From Siphonodentalium dalli (lineage: Eukaryota > Mollusca > Scaphopoda > Gadilida > Siphonodentaliidae), in NCBI GenBank assembly GCA_032622095.1, contig CP136062.1:163490875-163554874 (forward strand): DNA of 64,000 nucleotides, in the 5' to 3' direction. The notes under the pieces were generated by a model that saw nothing but the letters and a program-made list of their open reading frames with translations, did not search any database and had not been told where the DNA came from. Both the position numbers and the translations under genes were made by a program. How positions within the stretch are numbered: position 1 is the first letter of the stretch; each line of letters begins with the position of its first letter. Below, piece after piece: positions 12,775 through 24,299 of the stretch.

Positions 12775-12914
12775 CTTAACCAAAGCAGAATTATGGGTAA
12801 CTTTTCAGGATTTAGTCGGAAATATGGCTTGTTGCCATTCATCGGAAAGCTCTCCCGAGAGCCATATTTCCGACTAAATCCTGAAAAGTTACCCATAATT
12901 CTGCTTTGGTTAAG
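12775..12914. repeat. Perfect 55-bp inverted repeat with 30-bp loop
   Basis: Bases 12775-12829 and 12860-12914 are exact reverse complements over 55 positions (arm begins CTTAACCAAAGCAG and ends ATATGGCT). The loop at 12830-12859 contains TGTTGCCATTCATCGG. The loop and right flank resemble 10812-10880, where no hairpin exists. Perfect arms next to diverged surroundings suggest a recent inverted duplication, gene conversion between arms, or an assembly foldback. Confidence 0.9.
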
Positions 12915-13404
12915 AGGTCGATTACTGAGGGCATTACTGTATGTCTATTATTCATTTGGAGGGAACTCAGGATACACCAACAGATAGAAAATATCCAAAG
13001 GGAACTACTTGTCACTGAGTATTTAGTAAAGAACCTTTGACAAGCTAAGCTGTAGATATAAACTACATCAGTTATAACAAAAAAATGTTTCAAATGTCCG
13101 CTCTCAGAATTCTAATGTACATGTATGTACCTGTCAATATTCTAGTGGTGCAATCCTCAAACCATGCTGACACCCATCGGTCTAAATCATTCTTTCATTC
13201 CTTCTATTCATATTCTGTGCTTGGACTGGGCTACAGGTGCATGAACAACTGATCTGAAATATAAGAAAAGTTGATTTAATTTTCGGTTTAACATGAAACG
13301 GCATACATTTTTAAATACTTTTCTGTCAGAAAAGAATATCTATAACATCATTGGAATATTGAATAAAGAATGTGCATCATATAAGATGACATATGATATG
13401 GTGT

Positions 13405-14165
13405 GAGATGTGCTGCAATTGGTTTGGAACAAAAATTCATTTTGTCCATTTTGAGTTTTTGACCATCAGCCATGATTTTGACCGAATAACCAAAAAATGA
13501 CTCAATCTCATCCATGACAAATTTCACAATGATCTGACAAAAGATGCGACCTGTAACCCTGGCCAAAGGATTTAGTCATGCAAAGAGTAAAATCCAAGAT
13601 GGCTGCCAGCGGCCATGATTTTTGGGCGAATGACCCCACTATAATGTAGCCGAATGACCCCAAAATTACTCATTCCCCATCTCCATGTCAATATTAACGT
13701 CCGTGACGATTTCATGATGATCCAACCAAAGGTACGACCTGTAGGCTGTGCCAGAGAATTTAGTCATGCAAACAGTAAAATCTAAGATGGCTGCCAGTGG
13801 CCATTTTTTTGGCCGAATGACCCCAAAGTTACTCGTTCGCATCTACATGTCATTGTTAACATCCGTGACAAATTTCATGATAATCAGAAGAACAGTACGA
13901 CCTGTAGCCCGTGCTAATGGATTGAATATTGAAATCCAAGATGGTCGCTGGCGGCCATGTTTTTTTTCTTCAGAATGACCCCAAAATGAACGGTTCTGGT
14001 CTAAATGTTGATATCAACAGCTATGTCAAATTTCATAATGGTCCGACCACAAGTAGCACCTGTAGCCTGTATTGTTGACGAATCACACACACACACACAC
14101 ATACGCGCACACAGACGACAAAGCCATGGCAATAGCTCAAACTTTACAAAGTAAAGTTCAGCTAA
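13405..14165 (+). repeat. Tandem 'AAGATGGCTGCC' units with an (AC)n-ended terminus
   Basis: About three and a half diverged units, two spaced 188 bases apart and one 154 bases apart. They share the run AATCCAAGATGGCTGCC...GGCCAT, then GGCCGAATGACCCCAAA, ATGTCA.T.TTAACATCCG, TTTCATGATGATC and CGACCTGTAGCC. The last unit leads into an AC microsatellite (14085-14115) and the segment CCATGGCAATAGCTCAAACT. The same assembly appears inverted at 14318-14618. Single diverged units occur at 33950-34310 and 37070-37140. Apparent frames here come from repeat translation. Confidence 0.8.
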
Positions 14166-14317
14166 TAAAACAAATGGTTGGGTTAGTCTTAACTAACATA
14201 TATGTGAGCCAGAGAGGCCCATTTCACATTTATTCTTCAGGGCGAAAACTATACCTGTGTTTCTGGTAATAAACGGTCATTGAAAAATATGGGTGGCCCA
14301 GGTGGGAAGGTGGTGTT

Positions 14318-14618
14318 TTCATTTTTAGCTCAACTTTACTTTGTAACGTTTTAGCTATTGCCATGGCTTGGTATCGTCATCCGTGTGTGTGTGTTTGTGT
14401 GTGACTCGTCAACAATTTCCTCTAGCACGGGCTACAGGTCGTACCTTTGGTCATTATAAAATTGGATCATTATAAAATTTGTCATTGCTGTTGGAATTGA
14501 CATGTAGATGGGAACGAGTCATTTTGGGGTCATTCGGCAAAAAACATGGCCACCAGCAGCCATCTTGGATTTTACTCTTTGCATGACTAAATCCTTTGGC
14601 ACGGGCTACAGTTCGTAA
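14318..14618 (-). repeat. Inverted copy of the 'AAGATGGC' element end
   Basis: Reading the minus strand gives the same order as 13405-14165: AAGATGGC unit, CGACCTGTAGCCCGTG, microsatellite (GT on the plus strand at 14384-14404), CCATGGCAATAGCTAAA. The two copies face each other across 14166-14317, so the whole 13.4-14.6 kb block may be one element with long inverted ends. A TTAA-type MITE follows immediately at 14619. Confidence 0.7.
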
Positions 14619-14855
14619 CCCTTTTATGACTGGAGCCATGCTGGTTCAGCATTAATGATCCTGTGCCAGTGCATTCTATTATATATGGAGCCTCGAATAT
14701 ATAAGAGAATGCACTGGCTTACAAGGTCAAGGTAAATGTTGTTAAGCCAATGAATTCTCTTAAATATAAGAGAATGCATTAATTCTCTTAAATATAAGAG
14801 AATGCATTGGAACAGGGTTTTCAAACAATTTCAAGAAGATGCAGTCATGAAAGGG
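14619..14855. mobile_element. piggyBac-like MITE (CCCTTTTATGACTG ends) with degraded hairpin pair
   Basis: The termini are CCCTTTTATGACTG and its near complement CAGTCATGAAAGGG. TTAA is on the right (14856-14859) and GTAA on the left, so one flank has probably mutated. CCC-starting ends with TTAA target sites are characteristic of piggyBac-type elements. Inside lie shortened versions of the window's 69-bp palindrome at 14665-14718 and 14746-14810. No transposase. Confidence 0.65.
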
Positions 14856-14859
14856 TTAA

Positions 14860-16300
14860 CCCGAAGAAATTCACCTTGATAGTTGAAGTTTTGGACATCT
14901 TACTTCTACAAAGATATTAAACTTAAAATATCATGATAAACCTATGTCTCATATACCGGTACTCGATAATTTCCTAACAGGTCACTGAACAGGTATGGGG
15001 GGGGGGGGGGTAAAAGGACCTGAGTATCCAATTACCACCTAGTAGCTACATATGAGAAAAAATAAACTTATGATATTATTGCTTATTATTGCTTTATATA
15101 GTCATGAAATGGTGAGAAATTAACTTTATTGAGTTGATTGTGTTGGTGTTTGGATGGATGGGTGCTACCCAAGTATGAGCAGGCTGATTATAACCCCCCC
15201 CCCCCACTCACGCAGAAGCTACATCAGGGAAATTTCCAGGGCTGTTTTGATAGCTGTTACAGGTATGGGTGCCCAAACTTGAGAAGCCCAAATGACCCCA
15301 AATTCCCAGTGGACAGTATTGAATCAACCTGAATTTTCAAGGCAATTCAACAATAAGCGCTGTATTAAAAAATCTGCAGTTGCAATACAGCCTTCATTTG
15401 CATGTTGAATTTTTAAATCAGAAATATTATGTCCTATTTATAATATATGCGTCTGTATCTTTGTTGGTTCGGTGTAGAAGCCGTATTTTAAAGTTATATT
15501 GGGATACCGGTACATATCCTCTGCTGGAAACAGGTGTCCCCAAATTATCTCTGGATTCTTCCCTGAGCTACATATGAGAATTTTTGGACTATATAAAGCA
15601 AAATAAGTGATAATCAGGACTTGGTATCTCCCCCAATCCCCAACTTAATAAACTTTTTCTCGGATGAAGTATATAAAGCAAAATAAGCGATAGATGATGT
15701 TTTGGTCATATGCAGCTACTAGATGGGCGGCGGAGAAGATTCTCAGTCCTGGGTATCTCCCCAGAGTCCACCCCCTCACAAACCCAGACTCAACCAAATT
15801 TTTCTCAGATATAGTTAATTTCTTGCCATATCATCACTATATAAAGCAAAATATGTGATTGTGAGGGTAAAATAAGTGGAAAAATATTATGTGTGGGTGG
15901 GAGATACCAATGTTGGTAGAGGAAAATTGTTCCACTTGTAGTCCACAATTTCCTAACAGGTACACAGGATATATATACCCATCCCTGTTAACTGCATATG
16001 TTCAGCAGTTCTTATGATATTGGTTGGGGTAATGCATATTTTGGGAGGAGATATAACAAAACAAAAGACACCCATATGTAAGGCCAAGTCATAATCTGAC
16101 AGATTTGATTTGCTCTTAAAGTGCCTTAAGCGGAATTAATTTATTTGCTCTTTTAAAAGTAAAATTCATCTATTTGAGCTTGAGCATAAATCAGATTGTC
16201 TAGAAATAAAAAAAGAGTGAAGTAGACTCTGAGAAAGGAATTACAAATAGGTGGACTAGTATATATTATTAAATACATGTATGATAGACTCATGTCTTAT
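14860..16300. other. Degenerate repeat-rich stretch without genes
   Basis: Contains a 14-base G run (14997-15010), a 12-base C run (15194-15205) and three copies of TATATAAAGCAAAAT near 15590, 15670 and 15840 in a loosely repeated 80-170 base frame with GGTATCTCCC. CTTAAG-type palindromes recur at 16125-16200. No coding motif. Confidence 0.5.
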
Positions 16301-16432
16301 TTACACTTAAGCGCAAATGATGTGCGCTTAATTGAGCTCAAATAAATGTTTTTTTTCATAGAGCATAATTAAATGATTGGGTCTATGAACACCTTTAATG
16401 TATGGTACATATTCCAGATACAGATAATTTAA

Positions 16433-16946
16433 AGGTACGGTTGGCCTTGGCGGTGGGTATCCTGTGAAAATATTTCCACCCTTCGAAAACCGCCACAAAA
16501 ATAAAGAACATCAAAATGTAGACAGACTTTGTCCATATACAAATAAGAAATATCGCATAAACAGTATGTTATTGTTAAATGTTTGACCATTGTTATGTAA
16601 ACAAAGGCATAAAAAGTAACTTTTCTGGTGTTTGTTTATATTATGATGGTAAACATAAAGAGCGTTCTTTGTTGGTGAATTCCTGATATGGAACTAATAA
16701 AGAGCGTTTATGCCATTTGTGTGTGTGTGTGATTAGCCAGTTCAAGAGTTGCATTAATATTGTGCCGTCTTCTGTAACACAATCAGGCTCTTGCTTAGGT
16801 AAAATAGTGTAGGTCTTTATGATAACATGCTGTTTACGTGATGGTCCTGGTATATATGAACGAAACTGTATGCGTTTTAATGTTTTTCTGTTTACAGTGA
16901 TTAGAACAAATATCAATATTTTCGACAACTAAGGCCTCACGTGCCT
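16433..16946 (+). mobile_element. 514-bp TTAA-flanked MITE, AGGTACG family, copy 1
   Basis: Ends AGGTACGG and CGTGCCT, flanked by TTAA at 16429-16432 and 16947-16950. Internal landmarks are AAACCGCCA, a TATGTAAACAAA run, two AAAGAGCGTT runs, TGATATGGAA and CAGGCTCTTG. These recur in the same order at 31054-31565, in reverse at 23783-24262 and partly at 60529-61255. TTAA duplications with termini starting AGG are compatible with Kolobok-type elements. It has no protein-coding frame. Confidence 0.8.
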
Positions 16947-17008
16947 TTAATAGCACTTTGAATGTGCAAATGATTTACGCTGTTTAAATAATTTGCACTT
17001 AAGTGCAA

Positions 17009-17281
17009 ATGAACAGGTCATGGTGAACCAACGATCGACCTTTATTAGACTAATCGCTATAGAATAGACCGATTGGTCATTCATCATATGCAGGCATTGG
17101 GGATAAGTCGAGTCACTCTGAACTGTTCTATAGTGGTAATTATATTACATCCAATACTTAAAAAGAGATAATTCTAATTTCTGTTGAAAGACACGGAATA
17201 ATTATTTACTGAATATATTCAATATAAAGATAGACTGATCAGTTTTATACAGATCAACCAGTGGTTCACCGAGACCTGCAG
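17009..17281. mobile_element. Small MITE with GGTGAACCA ends, copy 1
   Basis: The left end (ACAGGTCATGGTGAACCA) and right end (GGTTCACCGAGACCTGCA) are imperfect inverted repeats. An internal GACTAATCG / GTCACTCTGAACTGTTC order is repeated in copy 2 just downstream. Non-coding. Confidence 0.6.
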
Positions 17282-17330
17282 ATGATTGTTGAGCTTCCGT
17301 ACATTCAATGCGATTATTAATAAACATGCA

Positions 17331-17655
17331 GGTCTGGGTGAACCACCAATAGATCTTTATTTAGACTAATCGATCTAATATAGACTGGTCTTACACCACC
17401 TAGATGCATCTGAGATAAGGGGAGTCACACTAAACTGTTCCATGATATCGTTCAACTTGGTAACTACTTAAAAACATTTGGATTTCTTTTGAGAGAATGA
17501 GAATATAAATAAACGTTTAAAAATCTTCAAACAAACACCATTTAAATATTCAAGAATTGGAGTGAGCACCTCTCGGCTACTGACAGTGACTGACTCGGCA
17601 TGTCAGTGTCAGCCATGTTTTATTGGATTTCGATCAATTGGTGTTCACCCAGACC
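17331..17655. mobile_element. Small MITE with GGTGAACCA ends, copy 2
   Basis: Begins CAGGTCTGGGTGAACCACC and ends TTCACCCAGACCTG, with internal similarity to the neighbouring copy at 17009-17281. Ends starting CAG would fit hAT-like elements, but no 8-base target duplication is visible. Non-coding. Confidence 0.6.
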
Positions 17656-17659
17656 TGAT

Positions 17660-18590
17660 ATTTAAATGTGAATTTGGGCTCCCTTTCCCATACAATTTAG
17701 TAAGACACAAACTTACGCAACCTTCCAAGTCTGCATGGGGTTGACATCAGCCGATATACTGCAACGTATTCATCGATCAGTTCATGCCAATAATGGAAAC
17801 TTGTTTGTGACTCGTCTTCCATTCCAGATCATTCCAAGTTCAACCTGCTGGCTGCTGTCAACTGTCTAGGATTACTTGAGTACCGGTACGATTAAACGGA
17901 CACTGACCGTGGAATGTCGCATTTCCACATCACATAAGCGTTGCTAGTATAATTTCTGCAATATATGCTGTCTTTGTGGTGCGAATTTCTCACAACAAAC
18001 GTCGTTAACTTGGGAAGTAACAATGCGGAAGTTCCCATAGTCTAGTCGTAATTTTCAGAAAAGACATTTCTAGAAGCATTTCCGAGGAAAAGTGTCAAAC
18101 CAACTTTTTTACCATAACTCGAAGGTGCCGAACACGAATAGACTGCCTGTCGCCCGATTGGATGAACATAGGGTTCAATAAAAGGCTTTTAAAATATTCG
18201 TGTTTTCTTCGCTGGAGGGTTGTTGATACGGCGCACCGTACAACGTCATATGAAATGACGCAACTGGCCTTGAACTTACTCAAACTTATATACTCCTCGC
18301 GGGACGTTCAAAGCCGTGTTGTATCATGATACTATCATCACAGTAATAATTCTGAAACATTAACATCATATAAATCAGGTACCTACGGTAAGACATTGCT
18401 GTTTTGTATATTTATCGACGATTCTCGTAAGAATTCTCTTATAGTCCGGGGGCCAATAGGGGTACCATTGCACCCCCCCCCCCCTGTGACCTAACTTCAC
18501 CCCACTCATTTTGTTCCTTATTATGTCCTTCAACTTTTAAGCAATGTTAACAAGAATAAAGTCGCCGTGTAGACTCCAGACAAGATGGCG
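17660..18590. other. No supported gene
   Basis: Unique-looking sequence with a 12-base C run at 18473-18484. Nothing recognised on either strand. Confidence 0.4.
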
Positions 18591-18770
18591 TCCATCCTGG
18601 CCGCCGTTTTTCAGATCAGACCCTAAGTAAGTTTTATGCAAATTATAGCGGGAAAATCTGGTAAAATGTATACAAATGTATATATTTTCGTGAAGCTAAG
18701 ACATAATGAAACTTTTTTGGATCAAAATTGAAACTCACACTCCAAGATGGCCGCCAAAATGGCCGCCGGA

Positions 18771-20480
18771 AGTTGAAAATATGATGTGTTTTTCACAAAT
18801 ATCTTCTTGATCAGTTCATGTTGTTTGGAACTGGTTGAGTAATATGACTTTATTTTGTGTTTTGTATATTAACTGATAATTGGAGCGGCGTGTGTGAGTA
18901 CGGTATGCAGTGAGTTGCTGAATTGTCATGTGAGAGGTGTATATGCAAGTATGGAAGGTATAAGTGGTCGTGTGTGTGGGTATTGGTATATATGGAAGGG
19001 CTCACCATTGGTGAGGTGTATATGTATACCTGGATTGACCCTATGGTCATGGGTATGGCGAATAGCTATACATGTAGTGGCTGTGTGGTCCATAGTGAGA
19101 TGAATATGTATACACTGAGTGAATGTATGATCGTGAATGTGGTGAATATGTATACATAGAGTGACTATATGGTCATGTGCCAGGTGTAGGAGTATACCTG
19201 GTGTTCATGCATGGTGAATCGTGGCTGTATCGTCAGGTGTACGTGTATAAAGTGGGTGACTATATTGTCATTTGTATGGTGTTTATGTACATATGGAGTG
19301 ACTGAGGTAATCGGTGGGTTGTACATGTGTACCTTGGGCGGCTAGTTTGATTTGTTTTATTGTGAAATATACCCAACAATCAACAACAGATTAGTGGTCT
19401 GTGTTCTATGTTCCTACATTGCCCGGATAGTCATAATTTAAATTGAGCATATGTTTCGATTCACTTTTCCACTATAGTATAATAGTGATAACGCGGAATT
19501 TCGTCAGGGAACGCCAGAATAGCCACAGATTATGGTTCATCTCGGTTCCGTCTCAAAGTTGTGCCCATTTCCTTTCAATAATATGGCCAGAATCACAAAA
19601 TAGGTTCTCGGCAAAATTCCATACTTTAAAATGAATTTGTCATGCCCAATACGGAACTGGGACAATCAGAATAGAACATATAGTTGTCAGTTAATTAACT
19701 AACACGTATAATAACCAAGTGAGTCACAATTTACTACCTTTTCGATAACACAGAGAATAGTGTTCGGGATATATGTAAAAAAAAACTTTTTACAAATTTG
19801 GTTGCCATTTTGGAAGCCATCTTGAGCAATTTGGTCTATAAATACCGTAGTGTGACACATTTAAGATAGACCAAAACAATAAACACATTTGAATCCAAAG
19901 ACAGTTACATTTTACTTGTAAAAATGGTCCATACCTGAAAAGTTAATTTTTGCCGATATTTATGTCAAGTTTTTGAGAGAAAAGTCCAATATTTTTGGTG
20001 ATGTCAGTGGTGACAATAGTAACAATTAACCATGGTGCATCATACATGTTAGTATTCAATGTATATGAGACAGAATAGCCAATTTTATACATCAACCACA
20101 ACTTGTAAGCGATTGCAGGACACGCTGGGGTAATATTTACCATTTTCCATATTTTGGCGGCCATTTTGAGCCAAAGTAAGAATTTTGGTTCCAATGAATT
20201 GGAATATTCATATGCCTCACTTAGATTACAAAGTTCTGTTCATTTCTTGTTGAAATGTGACTAGAATCTCAATTGTTATTTTTTGTGAAATTTTATACCA
20301 CGTTCTAAAAAACCGAATTTTTGAGGGAAGGGGCTAGGACTTCAATAATTGCATATTTAATTGCTCCAATGATCAGTTAATATACAAAACACAAAATAAA
20401 GTCATATTACTCAACCAGTTCCAAACAGCATGAACTGATCTAGAAGATATTTGTGAAAAAACGTCATATTTTCAACTTAA
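18771..20480. mobile_element. 1.7-kb element with ~115-bp inverted ends
   Basis: The left arm 18771-18886 (GAAGTTGAAAATATGATG ... TTAACTGATAATTGGAGC) is inverted at about 20354-20480 with roughly 90 percent identity by eye. 'AAGATGGCCGCC' motifs lie just outside the left arm and again inside at 19805-19830 and 20150-20165. The left third holds a minisatellite (18890-19340). No transposase frame is visible, so it is probably non-autonomous. Confidence 0.65.
18890..19340 (+). repeat. Diverged minisatellite, ~40-bp units
   Basis: About ten diverged units with a consensus of the form GTGACTATATGGTCATGTG followed by AGGTGTATATGTATACCTGG. Unit spacing drifts between about 37 and 50 bases. Open frames on both strands here arise from the repeat. 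Confidence 0.75.
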
Positions 20481-21265
20481 TCCTGATTCACAGAACTTTC
20501 AATCGGGTGTGATTTCATGAAGAGCGTTTATTTATTAAATAACATACTTGTCCATATATGTATAGCAGATGATGAGATAGTTCTGACAGAAAGGTCACGA
20601 GGGGTGATTCAAATAACAAAGTATACCCATGTTCATGAGATTATATGTATAACGAGTGTGAAATATGGTTCGATATTGACTTACTGTATTTTCGCGGCAA
20701 TAAAAACAGTATGTGACTTTAAGTTAATTGTATGGGTGAAATATGGGTCACAGGCAGCGACAGGCATCCTTATTGGATTCAGCATACTTGAATTATGCTA
20801 GAAAACTTAGTTTCATGCTTTTCCCCAAAAATGCCTCTAGGGTTCTAGTATTCCACAAATGTAGCTTTTCCGACCAGACTAACCCGGAGGTAAACAAATC
20901 AGACAGTGCTTAAAGTCACGCAGTCGGAGGACATCGCGTGGCGAGGGGACTGAACTCTGTTTTGCAACTTGCGATCGACGTACCACCGGTCATCTGAGTA
21001 CTATCACTTTAACGTGAGTCACATGTATTCAACGGGATCCCACCCATTGAATACATATTAGTGTATACCTCTAGTGGAATACAAGCCGGAACTATTCTTG
21101 TTCACGTTGTCGCCAAGAAATATGACGTACATTACGTCGATCATCCGCTTCCGGTGATCCCTCCATAATTACTGGTTATGTGTCATACATAAATCAAAAT
21201 AAGGTAGCTATAGTAACAATGAAGGTGACATGCATATATTGAACTTATCTGACTGGACGGTGTAG
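20481..21265. other. No supported gene
   Basis: A 94-residue open frame at 20517-20801 has no recognisable motif and biased AT composition. I do not accept it as a gene. Confidence 0.35.
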
Positions 21266-21440
21266 AATAAATACAGAACACAACTTGCATCATAATCTCG
21301 AATCTTTTATCGAACTCGTTGCGGACGGCGCATAGTTACATTTCGCTCGAGCTACACTCTCGCGAAATATATCCTTGCGCCATCCGCAACTCATTCGATA
21401 AAAGAGTCTCGATAAAGATGCGAGTTGTGTTTTGTCTATA
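21266..21440. mobile_element. Foldback element with ~60-bp arms
   Basis: Arms at about 21268-21330 and 21376-21440 pair as GAACACAACT...CTTTTATCGAACTCGTTGCGG with its inverse. The loop contains CTCGAGCTACACTCTCGCG. The 126-residue frame over this region translates the two arms and is not a gene. Confidence 0.75.
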
Positions 21441-22200
21441 TCTTCCGTGGCGATGGGCGATGGGGATATCTGGCAGGACAACACGTTTCAAGTTTCACGC
21501 GATGCGAAATTGTAGTAAGGCTGATCTCGCTGGATCTCGCAGGACAACACATTTCGGGTTTTCGCGGATGTGTAGTCGCGGATGTCTCATTGTTGCAGTG
21601 TGTAACTTTTATGACCGCGTTAATTGCTTTCGATGTTTAGGTAAGAAAATAGCTGGGCAACTCTTGAAGATTTTATGGCGGGAACACACTACAATATAAC
21701 AGCTAACTTTGCTGATGAAGTATGAGACATGTCTCAGTTGGAATATAGACTAAATGTTGTTGCGAAGTATCGGGTGTGTATTTAATCCGTTTAATAGATT
21801 TTTGGTCCGCATTTAGAGGCTTTCTGGTGTGGTGAATGAGACACCTGCAGTAATAAGCCGTAGTTTTTGTAATAATTTGAAGGATTAGCTGTTTTTACAG
21901 AATTCTGAGGCGCTCATTCAAGAAACCAATATATGTTATATTATAATTTATATATATGCCTAATAATATGATCTTGAGGGCGTTACCATTTCTGATTATG
22001 GTTTTCTTATATAACGCTTATCTCCAATACCAGCGGACTTAAAGCACTTCACATTATTACCCCATCTGTCGAGTAATGCCGAGTAATGCCGAGTCTGCTG
22101 CCATTTTACAGGCGCTTCACCAGAGCGGCTTGCGCTTACCCGACAACAGCTCCCTATTTCTCGTCTAGGTACGACGAAGCGAGCACAGTACAAGTGACAT
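21441..22200. other. No supported gene; short duplicated segment
   Basis: A segment at 21967-22010 (TATGATCTTGAG.GCGTTACC then ATTTCTGA.TATGGTTTTCTT) is repeated at 25244-25290. Otherwise unremarkable. Confidence 0.4.
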
Positions 22201-22204
22201 TTAA

Positions 22205-22609
22205 CCCTTTACCCAACAGAACGGCCCTGTGCCAATGCATTCTCTTATATATGCGAGTCGACCATAGGTCGCCTCGCCTATATAAGAGAATGCATTGGCT
22301 TAACACATATTAAAAATGATAAAATTGTCAAAGAATGTAGAAAATATTATAAGAAAAAATGTGAAAAAGTGTTAAAAAAATATTTTGTTTGGCCAATGCA
22401 TTCTCTTATATATGCGAGGCGACCTATGGTCGACTCGCATATATAAGAGAATGCATTGGCACAGGGCATAACTGTAACCATCACAATGTGGTCAATGAAC
22501 CGGTTCCAATGCTATCCATATTTGTATGGTGTTATTGAGACAGACCGAAGATATTTTAGGCTGTTGAAGCTTTATTTGGGCGTTTTTGGCCGGTTTGTTG
22601 GGTAAAGGG
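22205..22609 (-). mobile_element. piggyBac-like MITE (CCCTTTACCCAACA ends) carrying hairpin pair, copy 1
   Basis: Terminal repeats CCCTTTACCCAACA and TGTTGGGTAAAGGG, flanked on both sides by TTAA (22201-22204, 22610-22613). Two 69-bp palindromes lie at 22231-22299 and 22392-22460 in opposite orientation. Compared with the copies at 59407 and 60767, the asymmetric part ('AACCGGTTCCAATG', 'GACAGACCGAAGATATTTTAGG') is at the right end, so this copy is reversed. It sits immediately upstream of the Gypsy protease remnant. No frame. Confidence 0.85.
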
Positions 22610-22791
22610 TTAAACAGCGCGTGGCTCTTCAAACACACATAGCTGACTCCGACCAAGCCACTGGTGTCGAGACGATAGTCCGCAGTCCGGCGCGTTCCCT
22701 TGCGTTAACACCATCCGACACTCTAACCACTGGGTTACCGAACCCATATAGCTATAACGGTAACGCGATTCGTGAGATTTGCCCGACACTG

Positions 22792-22914
22792 GGTCTGAAT
22801 GTTCGGTTTATGTGTTCTTTACTAACATTAGGCATTGACACTAACAACCTTCGTCCTCCGACGATGGCTCTCAGAGCTGCAGATAATCATGAAATTCGAC
22901 AGCTTGGTGCATGA
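22792..22914 (+). pseudogene. Ty3/Gypsy aspartic protease remnant
   Basis: The C-terminal part of a 97-residue frame reads LTLGIDTNNLRPPTMALRAA followed by DNHEIRQLGA. This matches the 'LGI...L.PS...LRAA....I..LGA' segment downstream of the catalytic Asp in Gypsy retroviral-type proteases. The catalytic D(T/S)G is not visible, and the upstream part of the frame is unrelated. It is the first of a collinear series of pol pieces running to 28.77 kb. Confidence 0.6.
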
Positions 22915-23189
22915 GTTTTAAGCAATTCTGAAGAGTGGACATATACGTTCCCAGAAATAGTACATGGTGCTTCAAGGGACTAACGGATTCTATATGTCCT
23001 GGCTGGCCTCGAGGGAATTAGGGTTCATTCCTGACTATCCGACACAGATAGTGAATAATGCAAACACAATTTCTCAATATGCTGGGAACAATGACAACGC
23101 CGTCTATGTCCATTAGAATGTGGGTGAGCGATCAATGCAGTCTCCCGAGTCCCGACCATATGGATGCGACTCTGATTCCGGAAGTCGAC

Positions 23190-23323
23190 AAGCGCCAGCC
23201 AACGTCGCCTTATTGTACCGGAGTATACCAAATGCGCCTATTATAGAATTGCCAGATGTCTTCAGCAAACAGGAAGCCAACGGGAGACCACACGCGTGCG
23301 ACATCAGAAGAAATACACAATGA
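23190..23323 (+). pseudogene. Ty3/Gypsy pol linker before RT (remnant)
   Basis: The frame contains ELPDVFSKQEANGRPHACDI, similar to the 'L...Y.DVFSK.EA..LP.HR..DH.I' segment that precedes the reverse transcriptase core in Gypsy elements. It ends at two stops. The region between this and 23648 keeps no clear RT motif. Confidence 0.5.
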
Positions 23324-23647
23324 TGTTCCATGTACGCTACTGTGTAGTCAGATGACGGAGTTCCATACCATATTTGATGAGGAAATACGAGCTATGTAAG
23401 ATGAAGAATTCCGGATTGAAATTATGAACTACGCTTCGCCATCTGTACTAATGCACATAGAACAGGATATGCACATCGGGACAAATTGCAGGCCAAGTTG
23501 GAATACATTGGTGGCAAATAAAATAATTTTACATGTAACTTACCGGGCGAAGTGGTGTGCTTCTAATGTGGTGTCTCCGCACCATTTGGAGATGCATGTT
23601 TCAGGGCGCACCCTTTGGAATTTGTTAAATTTCTGAACATTATAATC

Positions 23648-23778
23648 AGCAGAGATGCCAGGACAAAGGAATTTCGCTGAATACTGAAAAGTTTTACGCT
23701 GTCGATTTATGTGGTTATCGAGTCAATGACACTGGCTATCCTTTGCAAACATCATTGCCGGATCCATTCGAAATGTCC
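23648..23778 (+). pseudogene. Ty3/Gypsy reverse transcriptase thumb remnant
   Basis: A frame reads ISLNTEKFYAVDLCGYRVND then TGYPLQTSLPD, fitting the 'LN..K......V...G..VS..G...D' segment that follows the catalytic YxDD box. The box itself and the upstream palm are lost or unreadable. The reading is cut at 23779 by the TTAA of a reversed MITE. Confidence 0.55.
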
Positions 23779-23782
23779 TTAA

Positions 23783-24262
23783 AGGCACGTGCGGCCTTAA
23801 TTGTCGAAAATATTCATATTTGTTCCAAACACCGTAAACAGAAAAACATTAAAACGCATACAGTTCCGTTCATATATACCATGACCATCGCGTAAACAGC
23901 ATGTTATCATAAAGACCTACTATATTTTACCTAAGCGAGAGCCTGATTGTGTTACAGAAGACAGCACATTGCTACTGGCTAATCACACACAAATGGCATA
24001 AACGCTCTTTATTAGTTCCATATCAGGTAATCACCAACAAAGAACGCTCTTTATGTTTACCATCATAATATAAACAAACACCAGAAAAGTTACTTTTTAT
24101 GCTTTTGTTTACATAACAATGGTCAAACAAATGACCATAACATACTGTTTATGCGATATTTCTTATTTGTATACGGACAAAGTCTATCTACATTTTGATG
24201 TTATTTCTGTTTGTGGCGGTTTATGACGGGTGGAGATATTTTCACAGGATACCCAGCGCCAA
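23783..24262 (-). mobile_element. TTAA-type MITE, AGGTACG family, copy 2 (reversed)
   Basis: Minus-strand copy of the 514-bp family. It begins AGGCACGTGCGGCC after TTAA (23779-23782) and keeps CAAGAGCCTG-type, AAAGAGCGTT (complemented) and TTTGTTTACATAA landmarks. It ends at ACCCAGCGCCAAG, where the last ~20 bases and the second TTAA are lost. It splits the Gypsy pol between the RT thumb and RNase H regions. Confidence 0.8.
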
Positions 24263-24299
24263 GAAAAAATAACTGACTTACGTTCTTCCTTTGTATTGT

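Noticed and set aside
21319-21699. 126-residue open frame as a gene
   Set aside because: Its first half lies in the arms of a foldback element and the rest has no motif.
22231-22460. Repeated hairpins as a CRISPR array
   Set aside because: Only two repeats per locus, in opposite orientation, inside eukaryotic transposon ends. No spacer series and no cas genes.
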